A stretch of 64,000 bases of DNA, from the NCBI RefSeq assembly GCF_002724055.1, contig NZ_BDQY01000004.1, positions 122,947 to 186,946 on the forward strand. The letters run 5' to 3'. A program made the position numbers and the translations under genes. The notes under the pieces were generated by a model. That model did no database searches, had not been told where the DNA came from, and saw only the letters and a list, made by a program, of their open reading frames with translations. This DNA is from Tepidibacter mesophilus. Lineage in GTDB: Bacteria; Bacillota; Clostridia; Peptostreptococcales; Peptostreptococcaceae. Positions 34,192 to 43,487 of this stretch are shown one piece after another (position 1 is the stretch's first letter; each line of letters begins with the position of its first letter).

Positions 34192-36759
34192 TTATATTTC
34201 TACTATTTTTTGAGGCCATTTATAATCTGGTTTAAGATGAGTATAGTGTCTTTCAACCTGGACTACACAAGCCTGCCATGATTCTATATTCGGTCCAGAA
34301 GGATAGTCTCCCGTTAGTATATTCGCAGCTCCACTTCTACAGTTTCCTTCCTCATCAATATCAACCCAGGCCCCTTGCGCAAGCATAACTACTCCAGGCA
34401 TTACACGCTCTGTTATATGTACTCTTCTTAATAAAGAACCATGGTCATTAAATACCCTTATTGTATCTTTTTCTTTCAAACCTCTTTCTTTTGCATCGAT
34501 AGGATTCATGATTACTTCATTTTCAAAAGCCTCTCTTAGCCAAGGAACATTTCCCATAATGGAATGTGTTTGTCTTCTTCCATGATAACTGCATAACTGC
34601 AATGGGTACTTGCCCTTTATTTTTTTATCCCAATTGTAAAAAGTAGCCTCATATCCTTCTGTAGGTGGATCGTATTTTGCTATTGGACATCCTTCATTCC
34701 ACCCTGCATTAGTAACGATATCAGCTAATTCTCTACAGTGAAGCTGTATTTTTCCTGTTTCTGTTTCTAGTGGATTATTTTCTGGATCTTCTCTAAATTC
34801 TTTATTATGTATATATACAAATTTGTCATCCAGTTTTCTTTGAATCTGATATATCCCCTTTTCTCTAAATTCCATAATAGATATTCTTCCATTCTGAGGA
34901 CTTCCTATCACATCAAGTTCTTCAATGTCTTGTTGAGTTATTTCAACAAGTGGTTCGTACTCAGAAGTGTCCTGATTTACTACTGTAGCTCCTGCAATTT
35001 GATTGAATACCCTTTGTTTAAGGGGTAATGGCTCTATTTTTGATTCATCTATACCTAGCTTTTTCCCTATCTCTTTCGCTATCCACATATCATCTTTTGC
35101 TTCAAAGAGAGGATTTATAACTTGACTTGCCCATATTAATATTTCTCTATTTCCAGTAAGCACTGTACCATATCGTTCCCATTCAGTAGTAACTGGAAGT
35201 ACTACATCTGAATATGCAGCATTAGGATTGAGTACATATTGATGAGTAACTACAAAATCAACTTTTCTATGTGCCTTTATACCTTTATTAATGTTATTTG
35301 TTTGATTTAGTGTAGAACTGTGGCTGTGATATATAAGTCTTATATCAATATCTCTTATATCATTTTTTCCTGCTGTATACTTATTTGTAAGTATTGCATT
35401 CCAATGTTCATTTGTGCAAAGTTTTGGTGATTTTAAAGGATTTTTTATCTCATCAAGTCCATCTTTTCCAGGCTTAACGAGAGGGGGACCTCCATTTGAA
35501 GCAGGTTCCTGACAACTTATACCAAACGCTCCTCCCTTTATTCCCATATTCCCAGTCATAGCTCCTACACATGTTTGTGCAAGACATACATGCTGCCCCT
35601 TTTCTATTCTTGCAGAATTCCATCCAAAAAGTACAGTAGCAGGCTTTGCCATTCCAAGTTCTAATGCAAATGAATATATCTTATTTGCTGGAACTCCACA
35701 TATTTGCGAAGCCCATTCAGGAGTTTTAGGCTGATTATCATATGTTCCAAGAACATAATCCTTAAAATTTTCCTTTGGATCAGCACCTTTAGGCATATGA
35801 TTACTGTCAAAACCAACTGTACACCTATTCAAAAAATCCCAGTCTATTAATGGCGTTTGTGGAGAATCTTCAGTTATAAGAACATATGATATTGCAAGAA
35901 GCATTGTTGTATCTGTGGCTGGCCTTATCGGAATAAATTCATCAGCAAGTACAGATGCTGTTGAAGAATAATATGGATCTATACATATAAATTTTATTCC
36001 TTTTTTCTTAGCTCTTAAAAAATTATTTATAGGATTTCCCGCAGAACTCCATGCAGGATTGTTCCCCCATAGAACTATAAGCTTTGAATTAAGAATATCC
36101 ATTCTATCATTTATTATATGATTTTTTTGATTAACACCTAGTATTGGCTTCATTGCTTTATGCCATGCTCCACGGGATCTACTCCCATATTTTTCAACAT
36201 ATCCTCCAAAAAGAGATAATGTTCTTTTCATATCTCCTCCATGCACAAGATATATAGACTCATTTCCAAAATTTTCTTTAGTTCTCTTAATTTCTTCAGA
36301 TACGATTGATATAGCTTCATCCCATGAAATTCTTTTCCATGTGTCTTTACCTCTTAACTCTTTATTTCCACCACCAACATCCCAATTACTGCGTTTCATA
36401 GGATATTTCAATCTATCAGCTCCAAAGACTTGCTTTCTTTGAGCTCTTCCTCTTGCGCATGCTCTTTGCTGAGGATTATCTTCACTATCTATTTTTGTAT
36501 CATCTGTTTTTAATTTAGTAACTACTCCATCTTCTACATATGCTTTTAGAAGACATCTACCTCCGCAATTGTGCCAACACGCTGCTGATATCCATTTGCC
36601 ACTATCTTTTTTTATTGCTTCAACATCTTTGTCAGATATTTGCATAAGACCCGATTCATACCCAGTTACTGCAGTAGTAGCAGCAATTGCTGCGCTCCAT
36701 TTTAAGAAAGATCGCCTACTAATAGTATGCTTACTTATCTTTTGAATAAGATTTTTCAT
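34192..36759 (-). CDS. DMSO-reductase-family molybdopterin oxidoreductase, catalytic subunit
   Basis: This 855-residue protein starts with a Tat signal (SRRSFLKW, 14-21, then a hydrophobic Ala-rich stretch). A [4Fe-4S] site follows with Cys61, Cys65, Cys69 and Cys101 (CWHNCGGRC ... RACARGR). GGYVEKYGSRSRG (about 185-197) aligns with the Mo-ligand region of DmsA and places a Ser (likely Ser195) as metal ligand. Molybdopterin guanine dinucleotide contacts include LWGNNPAW and the C-terminal dinucleotide-binding domain (about 740-840). It most resembles the DmsA/YnfE-type group, whose members reduce DMSO, TMAO-like S/N-oxides or selenate. The true substrate is unknown. Confidence 0.88.
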   Translation of the reverse strand: MKNLIQKISKHTISRRSFLKWSAAIAATTAVTGYESGLMQISDKDVEAIKKDSGKWISAACWHNCGGRCLLKAYVEDGVVTKLKTDDTKIDSEDNPQQRACARGRAQRKQVFGADRLKYPMKRSNWDVGGGNKELRGKDTWKRISWDEAISIVSEEIKRTKENFGNESIYLVHGGDMKRTLSLFGGYVEKYGSRSRGAWHKAMKPILGVNQKNHIINDRMDILNSKLIVLWGNNPAWSSAGNPINNFLRAKKKGIKFICIDPYYSSTASVLADEFIPIRPATDTTMLLAISYVLITEDSPQTPLIDWDFLNRCTVGFDSNHMPKGADPKENFKDYVLGTYDNQPKTPEWASQICGVPANKIYSFALELGMAKPATVLFGWNSARIEKGQHVCLAQTCVGAMTGNMGIKGGAFGISCQEPASNGGPPLVKPGKDGLDEIKNPLKSPKLCTNEHWNAILTNKYTAGKNDIRDIDIRLIYHSHSSTLNQTNNINKGIKAHRKVDFVVTHQYVLNPNAAYSDVVLPVTTEWERYGTVLTGNREILIWASQVINPLFEAKDDMWIAKEIGKKLGIDESKIEPLPLKQRVFNQIAGATVVNQDTSEYEPLVEITQQDIEELDVIGSPQNGRISIMEFREKGIYQIQRKLDDKFVYIHNKEFREDPENNPLETETGKIQLHCRELADIVTNAGWNEGCPIAKYDPPTEGYEATFYNWDKKIKGKYPLQLCSYHGRRQTHSIMGNVPWLREAFENEVIMNPIDAKERGLKEKDTIRVFNDHGSLLRRVHITERVMPGVVMLAQGAWVDIDEEGNCRSGAANILTGDYPSGPNIESWQACVVQVERHYTHLKPDYKWPQKIVEI

Positions 36760-36798
36760 TTTTCACTGCCTCCTTATATTTATGGCATTTGTTTAAGT

Positions 36799-37482
36799 CT
36801 AATTTAGAGTTTTAATTAAATCACTTACAATCACTTTGTCTATTCTTATAAACCCTTTTAATATTTTAGCTATTCCTTTATAGAAAAGAGTATCTGAATA
36901 TTCTATAATATCATCTGAAAATTCGAAAACCCATTTCCCAATATGTTCATTTAAGAAACTCCTCTGATCTTCTAATATTTCAATCAATTTATTAGGTTTA
37001 TCTATATTTTTAACTGCAAATTCACATAACCTATACATAAAATCAAGTTCGCTCCCTATATGATCGTCAGGCTCCTGAAGATAATTTTTTACTATAAGAT
37101 TGTATTTCAAATAAGATTTTCTAGCATCTAACGTAGATTCTTGAAATAGTAATCTGTCCTCAGTTATATAAGCTGATCCCCAAGGTGGTGCAGGAAGGCT
37201 TCCTGGACCTACAAACATTTTTGTGTAGTCCCAATGCAAACACTTGAAATTATTTGTTTCTAATACATCATTTTTTTTAAAATATTCAATCAAATCATAT
37301 ATCCCTTCACTTATAAGACAATCTTCCTCTTTAAACGGCAGATTCATCAAAAAATCATCTTCTGAAAAAAGCTTTATAAGCTCAATATTCGGCTCGACAT
37401 AAAAAGCATATTTTAATATATTGTATAAAAACATTCTCGTTTCTATGATATTAGCATGCTCTAACGTGCTTAACTTTTCCAT
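36799..37482 (-). CDS. TorD/DmsD-family molybdoenzyme chaperone
   Basis: This 227-residue all-helical protein has the signature WDYTKMFVGPGSLPAPPWGS (about 88-107) and the EPDDHIGSELDFMYRL motif (about 141-156) of the TorD/DmsD/NarJ superfamily. Such chaperones bind the Tat signal peptide of the catalytic subunit and delay export until the cofactor is inserted. It is the first gene of the operon, 40 bases upstream of the catalytic subunit gene, in the position expected for a dedicated chaperone. Confidence 0.9.
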   Translation of the reverse strand: MEKLSTLEHANIIETRMFLYNILKYAFYVEPNIELIKLFSEDDFLMNLPFKEEDCLISEGIYDLIEYFKKNDVLETNNFKCLHWDYTKMFVGPGSLPAPPWGSAYITEDRLLFQESTLDARKSYLKYNLIVKNYLQEPDDHIGSELDFMYRLCEFAVKNIDKPNKLIEILEDQRSFLNEHIGKWVFEFSDDIIEYSDTLFYKGIAKILKGFIRIDKVIVSDLIKTLN

Positions 37483-37798
37483 AAATTGATTCCTCCAAAC
37501 TATACTTTTTGCTTTAGTAATTATATCTATTGATTCCTTATAGCATTTTTATATGTTTATAGTGTTTTATATCTTTTTAAGATTATATTAATAAATATGG
37601 TTATTCAAGATTTTTTTGTAAAAATTTGTTTGTTATAGTCTTTTTTTATACTTTCCTGTCTATTTATTTTTTTTTTCTATTTTACTTTTTCTATTTTCTT
37701 ACTTTATAATTAATCTTAAGGCTTATCATTTAGCCGTTCAATTGAAAATATATTTCAATTATTGTACTTACATAAAACTTACTATTAGGAGGTTTATT
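37483..37798. other. Divergent intergenic region between Mo-enzyme operon and ABC importer
   Basis: About 315 very AT-rich bases must hold both promoters. A TTTATAATT -10-like element is seen near 37702 on the plus strand but no clear -35. I see no riboswitch and no convincing FNR/ArcA-like site. Confidence 0.4.
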
Positions 37799-38695
37799 AT
37801 GAAAAAAATTGTCGTTTTACTTTTATCACTTTTAATGATTTTTTCACTTACTGCTTGTTCTCAAAAAGAGAACACGGAAGAAGAAAATGCTTCATCTGAA
37901 ACTCAAGTTTTAAAAATTGCTGGAATACCAGACCAAAATGCTTCTGATATGGAAAAGGGATTCAATGATCTTGCATCTTACTTAAGCGAAAAAACAGGTC
38001 TTAAAGTTGAATACGTTCCATCTGTCGATTATTCAGCGGTTGTAACTGGTTTTGAAAGAGGAGATATTGATCTTGCTTGGTTTGGTGGACTTACAGGTGT
38101 TCAAGCAAGAGAACTAGTTCAAGATGCAGAAGCTATAGCTCAAAGACCTAGGGACGAGCAGTTTCACTCTGTATTTATAGCTCAAAAAGGACTTGGAATA
38201 AAGTCTCTTACTGACTTAAAAGATCACAGTTTCACATTTGGAAGTGAAAGTTCAACTTCTGGTCACCTTATGCCTCGTTATTTTATAATGGAAGAAAATA
38301 TTGATCCTATGACTGATTTTGACGGAAAGCCTAATTTTTCAGGATCTCATGATAAAACATATAAACTTGTAGAATCTGGTGCTTTTCATGCTGGAGCTTT
38401 GAACGAAGCTGTTTGGGAAAATGCTGTAAAAGAAAACAAAGTTGATCTTAACAAGGTTGAAGCTTTTTACACTACTCCTTCTTACTATGACTATAACTGG
38501 TCTATAAACAATATAGATTCGAAATTTGGAGAAGGTTCGAAAGAAAAAATAAAACAAGCACTTCTTTCTCTTGGAGATGAGCAGTCTGAAAATGAGATAC
38601 TTCATCTTTTAGGAACTGATAAATTTATAGGAGCTAGCAATGATAACTATGATGCTATACGTCAAGTAGCTGAAAAAATAGGAATAATAAAATAG
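37799..38695 (+). CDS. PhnD-like lipoprotein substrate-binding protein, selenate-type subgroup
   Basis: About 298 residues. A lipoprotein signal ends in LTAC with Cys20 as the lipidation site. The mature protein is a class II periplasmic-type binding protein of the PhnD fold. The segments IAGIPDQNASDM, WFGGLTGVQARELV, EAIAQRPRDEQFHSVFIA and FTFGSESSTSGHLMPRYF recall the subgroup annotated as putative selenate ABC transporter binding protein, rather than true phosphonate PhnD. I start at ATG 37799 because TTAGGAGG lies seven bases upstream, which drops an upstream extension. It heads a four-gene importer operon divergent from the molybdoenzyme operon. Confidence 0.82.
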   Translation: MKKIVVLLLSLLMIFSLTACSQKENTEEENASSETQVLKIAGIPDQNASDMEKGFNDLASYLSEKTGLKVEYVPSVDYSAVVTGFERGDIDLAWFGGLTGVQARELVQDAEAIAQRPRDEQFHSVFIAQKGLGIKSLTDLKDHSFTFGSESSTSGHLMPRYFIMEENIDPMTDFDGKPNFSGSHDKTYKLVESGAFHAGALNEAVWENAVKENKVDLNKVEAFYTTPSYYDYNWSINNIDSKFGEGSKEKIKQALLSLGDEQSENEILHLLGTDKFIGASNDNYDAIRQVAEKIGIIK

Positions 38696-38708
38696 TAGGT
38701 GCATAAAG

Positions 38709-39455
38709 ATGTCAAACTCAATTGAAATAAAAAATATATCAAAATACTACAAAGAAATGGAAGCTTTGTCTTCCATTTCTATTAATGTAAAAAAAGGTGA
38801 GCTTATAGCACTTATAGGTCCAAGTGGTGCTGGAAAAACCACTCTTTTAAATATCCTTGCCAACTTAATAGAGCCTGATATCGGCAGCGTCTTTATAGAC
38901 GACATATCTTTAAAAAATTATCGTGATAATAGAAAATTCGCAAAAAAAGTTGGAATAATACGCCAACAATTTGACCTTATACCTCAGCTTCCTGTTATTC
39001 ACAACGTTCTAATAGGTCACTTTTCCGAATGGAGTCTTCTTAAATCACTCATTTCTCTGATTTTTCCCCAAGATAAAAAATCAGCTGAAAATGCACTTTC
39101 TAGAATAGGATTAATAGAAAAAATATATGATAAGACTTCAAAATTATCTGGAGGTGAGCAGCAAAGAGTAGCTCTTGCACGCTTATTAGTTCAAAATCCA
39201 GAGATAATTCTTGCAGACGAACCAGTTTCTTCTCTAGATCCTGCGAGAGCTGAAGATATAATGTCTATGCTCACAGAGTTAGTAAAAGAAGCAAATCAAA
39301 CACTTATAACAACACTGCATTCTGTTGAGTATGCGAAAAAATACTTTGATAGAATAATAGCGCTAAGAAATGGGAAAATATTTTTCGATTTACCTTCTAA
39401 AAAAGTTACACAATATGATCTAGACAATCTTTATACTATAGAGGAGTTGATCTGA
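38709..39455 (+). CDS. PhnC-like ABC transporter ATPase
   Basis: This 248-residue ABC ATPase has Walker A GPSGAGKTT (about 36-44), the Q-loop near IIRQQFDLI, signature LSGGEQQR (about 144-151), Walker B IILADEP (about 165-171) and the switch His in TTLHSVEYAK. It powers the importer with the binding protein upstream and the two permeases downstream. Its sequence type is that of phosphonate/phosphite/selenate-type importers. Thirteen bases separate it from the binding-protein gene and one base from the first permease gene. Confidence 0.9.
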   Translation: MSNSIEIKNISKYYKEMEALSSISINVKKGELIALIGPSGAGKTTLLNILANLIEPDIGSVFIDDISLKNYRDNRKFAKKVGIIRQQFDLIPQLPVIHNVLIGHFSEWSLLKSLISLIFPQDKKSAENALSRIGLIEKIYDKTSKLSGGEQQRVALARLLVQNPEIILADEPVSSLDPARAEDIMSMLTELVKEANQTLITTLHSVEYAKKYFDRIIALRNGKIFFDLPSKKVTQYDLDNLYTIEELI

Positions 39456-39456
39456 T

Positions 39457-40260
39457 ATGAAACAGATAAGAACTTCAATCGACATGTATAAAAAATCATT
39501 TTTGAATATTTTTTTATTTATACTTTTTTTATGGAGTCTCTTTTCTGTAAGTTGGAACAGTGAACTTATGCATTCTGGTGGAAAAGCGACTATGATCCAA
39601 ATAATATATTCTATTTTCAAACCTGATTTTTCGTATGAAACTATAAAGCTTGCACTAACTTCTTCATGGATAACTCTTGCTTACGCTGCTGCTGGTATGA
39701 GTATAGCATTTATAATAGCTTTTTTCCTAAGTATACTAGCATCTGGTATACTTTTTTCTGAAAAAGGTGTTGCAAAAAATTTTTTGAAAGCTTTTTTTAG
39801 AGGCATATTAGGTTCTATGAGAGCTATACATGAACTTGTATGGGCTTGGCTTTTTGTAGCCGCTATAGGGCTATCTCCTTACGCAGCAATATTTGCTCTT
39901 GCTATACCTTATGGAGGTACTTTAGGACGTATTTTTGCAGATATTTTTAATGATGTACAAAGGCATCCTATAAATGCACTTAAAGCAAGCGGAGCTTCTA
40001 AGCTTCAAATTTTATTTTATGGATATCTTCCAATGTCGATCAGTGATATGATAAGTTACTCTATGTATAGATTTGAATGCTCTGTACGTTCATCTACAAT
40101 AATGAGTTTTGTAGGTCTTGGAGGTCTTGGATATCAAATACAGTTAGCATTGTCCGATTTAATGTACGAGCGTGTTTGGACATTTATATTTTTTTTGATA
40201 TTTCTTGTTACAGCTATAGATTGCTGGAGCAACGCGCTTAGAAAGAGGCTGATAAAATGA
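39457..40260 (+). CDS. PhnE-like ABC permease, first subunit
   Basis: This 267-residue membrane protein has about six membrane segments and a binding-protein-dependent transport signature: the EAA-like loop ALKASGASKLQILFYGYLP (about 170-188), which couples to the ATPase. FRGILGSMRAIHELVWAWLF (about 112-131) is typical of PhnE permeases. It overlaps the second permease gene by four bases (ATGA), showing translational coupling. The two different PhnE copies probably form a heterodimeric channel. Confidence 0.9.
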   Translation: MKQIRTSIDMYKKSFLNIFLFILFLWSLFSVSWNSELMHSGGKATMIQIIYSIFKPDFSYETIKLALTSSWITLAYAAAGMSIAFIIAFFLSILASGILFSEKGVAKNFLKAFFRGILGSMRAIHELVWAWLFVAAIGLSPYAAIFALAIPYGGTLGRIFADIFNDVQRHPINALKASGASKLQILFYGYLPMSISDMISYSMYRFECSVRSSTIMSFVGLGGLGYQIQLALSDLMYERVWTFIFFLIFLVTAIDCWSNALRKRLIK

Positions 40261-41117
40261 TACGTTTAAAAAAATCGAGGACTCGTTTCAATATAGACTT
40301 TGTTAAAATGTCAATGCTATTTGCTATTTTTATAATATTATTTTCATGGATTTATATATATAGGGTGGATGATGCTAGTCTTTCTGGATTATTCACTCAA
40401 AAAAATATTTTTCATGCAAAAAAATTTTTGATAGGATTAATAGGAATTGAAGAAGATAAGCCAGCTTTTTTAGATATAAATACTTGGAAGAATTCATTAA
40501 AGCTCACATACGAGACAATTCAGATGAGTGTTATGGCTGCAGGCTTTGCAACAATCGGAATGCTATTAACAGTTCTCTTTGCTGCCAGAAATTATGCGGA
40601 TGGAACTTTAACTCTAAAAAAAGGCTTACTTGGTTGGTCTCTATTTTTTATAATGCGAGCTCTTTATATATTTACAAGAGCAATTCCAGAACTTATATGG
40701 GCAATGGTAATAATTTTTATTCTTAAACCTGGTATACTTCCAGGAGCAATAGCTCTTGCACTTCATAACTTTGGAATTTTGGGAAAATTATGTGCTGAAG
40801 TAATTGAAGATATAGATCATAGAGCGATAAGAAACTTATCTTCAAGTGGTGCTGGTACTATTCAAATACTTCTTTATGGTATTTTACCTACAGTAACTCC
40901 AAAATTTATAACGTTCATACTATATAGATGGGAAGTTATAATACGTACAACTATAGTAGTTGGATTTATTGGTGCAGGAGGACTTGGACAACAATTTAAA
41001 CTCAGCATGAGTTGGTTTCAATATACTGACATAACTGTTATTTTAATATGTTACCTTCTTGTTGTATTCGTTGCAGATATACTTTCTGAAGGATTACGAA
41101 AGATATCTCAGGAATAA
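40257..41117 (+). CDS. PhnE-like ABC permease, second subunit
   Basis: This 286-residue permease has about six membrane segments, the coupling loop NLSSSGAGTIQILLYGILP (about 197-215) and the RALYIFTRAIPELIWAMVII segment (about 137-156) shared with the first permease. It is the last gene of the importer operon; no obvious strong terminator follows directly. Duplicate permeases are common in PhnE-type systems. Confidence 0.9.
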   Translation: MIRLKKSRTRFNIDFVKMSMLFAIFIILFSWIYIYRVDDASLSGLFTQKNIFHAKKFLIGLIGIEEDKPAFLDINTWKNSLKLTYETIQMSVMAAGFATIGMLLTVLFAARNYADGTLTLKKGLLGWSLFFIMRALYIFTRAIPELIWAMVIIFILKPGILPGAIALALHNFGILGKLCAEVIEDIDHRAIRNLSSSGAGTIQILLYGILPTVTPKFITFILYRWEVIIRTTIVVGFIGAGGLGQQFKLSMSWFQYTDITVILICYLLVVFVADILSEGLRKISQE

Positions 41118-41241
41118 TTAAATTCAAGTTTAGGAAGTTTTATACCCATGCCTGAATTTTTAACAATTTCAATTAATCATATTTTATAATTTTTATTCTA
41201 GTTATAAATAAATTTCTCGATAAGTACTAGTTTTAATTTGC

Positions 41242-41286
41242 TTAAAATCTAAAATAACGCTGCTCATCAAAAATTTGATTAGTCAT
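41242..41286 (-). pseudogene. Residue of an RCC1 gene: start and end codons joined
   Basis: A 14-codon minus-strand frame begins MTNQI, like the RCC1 pseudogene at 30.8 kb, and ends RYFRF, like the HYRL end of that gene. It looks as if the entire repeat body was deleted between the two ends. It is not expected to encode a functional product. Confidence 0.5.
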
Positions 41287-41411
41287 ACATAGCACCATCT
41301 CAAAGCTATCTAAAGCATTAAGATTGGCTAATTCTATGAATCTGTCTATGTTGTTGTCATTTTATTATATCCACTAATCCTTGAAATAGTTAAGAAGGAT
41401 AATGTTAATAT
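41270..41411 (-). repeat. Dispersed repeat copy B1 (RCC1 gene 5' flank)
   Basis: Aligns with 30844-30994 in the same orientation, including GATTAGTCATACAT and the ribosome-site region, with a deletion of about nine bases. Confidence 0.75.
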
Positions 41412-41423
41412 CCCACGCAATAG

Positions 41424-41468
41424 AAAAAAGCATTGAAGAACTTAAATAAGTTCTTCAATGCTTTTTTT
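41424..41468. terminator. Bidirectional terminator after the AGCS symporter
   Basis: A 14-bp stem (GCATTGAAGAACTT / AAGTTCTTCAATGC) with AAAT loop, A-run before and T-run after, able to terminate on both strands. Confidence 0.85.
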
Positions 41469-41473
41469 ATTGT

Positions 41474-42853
41474 TTATGCTCGTAGATTTTGCTTCTTTTC
41501 TTCTTCCAATAATTTATTAAATTCTTTAGTTTCAGCAACAAGTACACTACTTAATCCTATAAGTCCTATCAAGTTAGGGAATGCCATAAGTGCATTAAAT
41601 ACATCTGAAATTGCCCAAACAAGATCTAATTTAATAACAGAACCAACTAAAACGAATACGATCCAAGCATATCTATACGGTTTAACAATTTTTGAACCAA
41701 ATAAGTATTGCATACATTTTTCTCCATAATAACTCCAACCCAGTATTGTTGAGTAAGCAAAGAATATAATTCCTATTGAAACTATAAATCCTCCTGCGGA
41801 TCCTGGAAGACCCGTACTAAATGCTCTTGTAGTTAATGCAACACCAGTTTCTCCACTAGTCCAAGCTCCTGTTGAAATTAATACAAGACCAGTCATTGTA
41901 CAAACACATATAGTATCTATAAATGTACCAGTCATCGATACTAGTGCTTGACGTCCAGGTACGTCACTTTTAGCAGCAGCAGCGGCGATTGGCGCTGAAC
42001 CAAGACCTGACTCATTTGAGAATACTCCACGAGATACACCCTTTTGAATAGCTATTTTTACAGCAGATCCCATAAATCCACCAGTTGCAGCTGCAGGTGT
42101 AAATGCATATTTAAATATAAGAGAGAAAGCATGAGGAACTTCAGATGCATTTATAATTAATATTAACGCAGCACCAGCTATATAAAATACTGCCATAACA
42201 GGAACTATAAGACCTGTAACTTTACCTATACTTTTAACTCCACCAAGTATAACTATCGCAGTTAATACTGATAAAATAATACCAGTTACAACTGGACTTA
42301 CTCCAAAAGTAACATTTATAGACTCAGCAACCGAGTTTGCTTGAACCATATTTCCTATACCAAAAGCTGCTACCCCACCAAAGAATGCAAATAAAACTCC
42401 TAACCATTTAGCATTCAGTCCTTTTTCTATATAGTACATTGGACCTCCAGCCATTTCTCCATTTTCATCAATAGTTCTGTACTTAACAGCAAGCATACCT
42501 TCAGCATACTTTGTAGCCATTCCAAAGAATGCTGTAACCCACATCCAAAATACTGCTCCAGGACCACCTGCTGAAACAGCTGTAGCAACTCCAGCTATAT
42601 TACCAGTACCTATTGTTGCAGCAAGTGCTGTCATAAGAGCTTGGAAATGAGATATATCTCCTTCTTCTTTAGGCTTATTTTCTTCTTCTTTAGGTTTTGA
42701 AAAAGCTAATTTTAAAGCATAAGGAAGATGAGTAACTTGAACAAATCCAAGTCTAAATGTTAGTAAAATACCTGTCCCTACCAATAATATAAGCATAATT
42801 GGTCCCCAAACAATACCACTTAATTGAGTAAAAAAATTATTTAAAGCTTCCAA
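41474..42853 (-). CDS. Alanine/glycine:cation symporter (AGCS family)
   Basis: About 459 residues with eleven or so membrane segments. AGCS landmarks include [22 protein letters not shown] near the N-terminal third, [18 protein letters not shown] (about 280-297) and [14 protein letters not shown] near 385-400. It takes up alanine or glycine with Na+. I start at a TTG (42851-42853) because AAAGGAG lies about eight bases upstream; a longer frame to an ATG at 42946 would add a poorly conserved leader and skip the ribosome site. Monocistronic, with a terminator. Upstream DNA carries a cre-like palindrome about 410 bases away. Confidence 0.88.
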   Translation of the reverse strand: MEALNNFFTQLSGIVWGPIMLILLVGTGILLTFRLGFVQVTHLPYALKLAFSKPKEEENKPKEEGDISHFQALMTALAATIGTGNIAGVATAVSAGGPGAVFWMWVTAFFGMATKYAEGMLAVKYRTIDENGEMAGGPMYYIEKGLNAKWLGVLFAFFGGVAAFGIGNMVQANSVAESINVTFGVSPVVTGIILSVLTAIVILGGVKSIGKVTGLIVPVMAVFYIAGAALILIINASEVPHAFSLIFKYAFTPAAATGGFMGSAVKIAIQKGVSRGVFSNESGLGSAPIAAAAAKSDVPGRQALVSMTGTFIDTICVCTMTGLVLISTGAWTSGETGVALTTRAFSTGLPGSAGGFIVSIGIIFFAYSTILGWSYYGEKCMQYLFGSKIVKPYRYAWIVFVLVGSVIKLDLVWAISDVFNALMAFPNLIGLIGLSSVLVAETKEFNKLLEEEKKQNLRA

Positions 42854-42917
42854 AAAAACCACTCCTTTGTAAAATTGCGAATAATATTGTGTATTCATAT
42901 AAATACAATTTATATTA

Positions 42918-42946
42918 AGTATAATAGAAAAAAATGTAGAAAACAA
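42918..42946 (-). promoter_or_regulatory. Possible sigma-A promoter of the AGCS gene
   Basis: TTGTTT and TATACT with a 17-base spacer on the minus strand, about 65 bases before the TTG start. Confidence 0.45.
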
Positions 42947-42949
42947 GGT

Positions 42950-43260
42950 ATTTTTGAAATATTAAGAAAATTTAAAATATTTTTTTAACAAACTTTTATC
43001 TATATGTGTGTTTCAAAAATAGTTTAAAAACGTTTGCTTATACTTTCCCAGTGTTCTTTTTTATACTAAATACTAATAGTTATATGTGTTGTATGTTGCC
43101 TAAAAAAGATTCAAATACGGAATATATTAGAATTTTTTTAAAATGCAGAATATATTGATTTATTGCCATATACATGCACTAATCCATATATTAAATTGTC
43201 CAAATGCTTTATCTGTAAAATAACTTTTATTTAACATAAAAGTAGAAGTTATATCGTATT
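42950..43260. other. Non-coding stretch between AGCS promoter and repeat B2
   Basis: About 310 AT-rich bases without a recognisable gene, riboswitch or strong hairpin. Confidence 0.5.
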
Positions 43261-43265
43261 TATTT

Positions 43266-43390
43266 TCGAAAACGTTTTCACTTCATTTTTTTATTTTTCA
43301 TAATCAAAGCCACTTAATCACAATTACTCTCGTTAAAACATTACCGTATTCTTATGATTTTTAATATTTATTTTTTTAATTTATAACGTG
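43266..43390 (-). repeat. Dispersed repeat copy B2 with cre-like palindrome
   Basis: 43314-43390 aligns at about 75% by eye with 31341-31416. TGAAAACGTTTTCGA (minus strand, 43266-43280) fits the catabolite-responsive element consensus of Gram-positives very well. Confidence 0.55.
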
Positions 43391-43423
43391 AATTAATTCA
43401 TAAACTTTTAACTTTTGGACAAA

Positions 43424-43455
43424 AAATGAAGCTTATTTAAATAAGCTTCATTTTT
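43424..43455 (-). terminator. Terminator of argGH
   Basis: The palindromic stem AATGAAGCTTATTT / AAATAAGCTTCATT followed by TTTTT lies about 35 bases after the argH stop. Confidence 0.78.
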
Positions 43456-43487
43456 GGATTAATCTGTAATCAAATAATTATTAATTT

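Noticed and set aside
37799..41117. Phosphonate degradation locus
   Set aside because: Only transporter genes of the Phn type are present. No C-P lyase, phosphonatase or phosphite dehydrogenase gene is nearby, and the binding protein resembles another subgroup.
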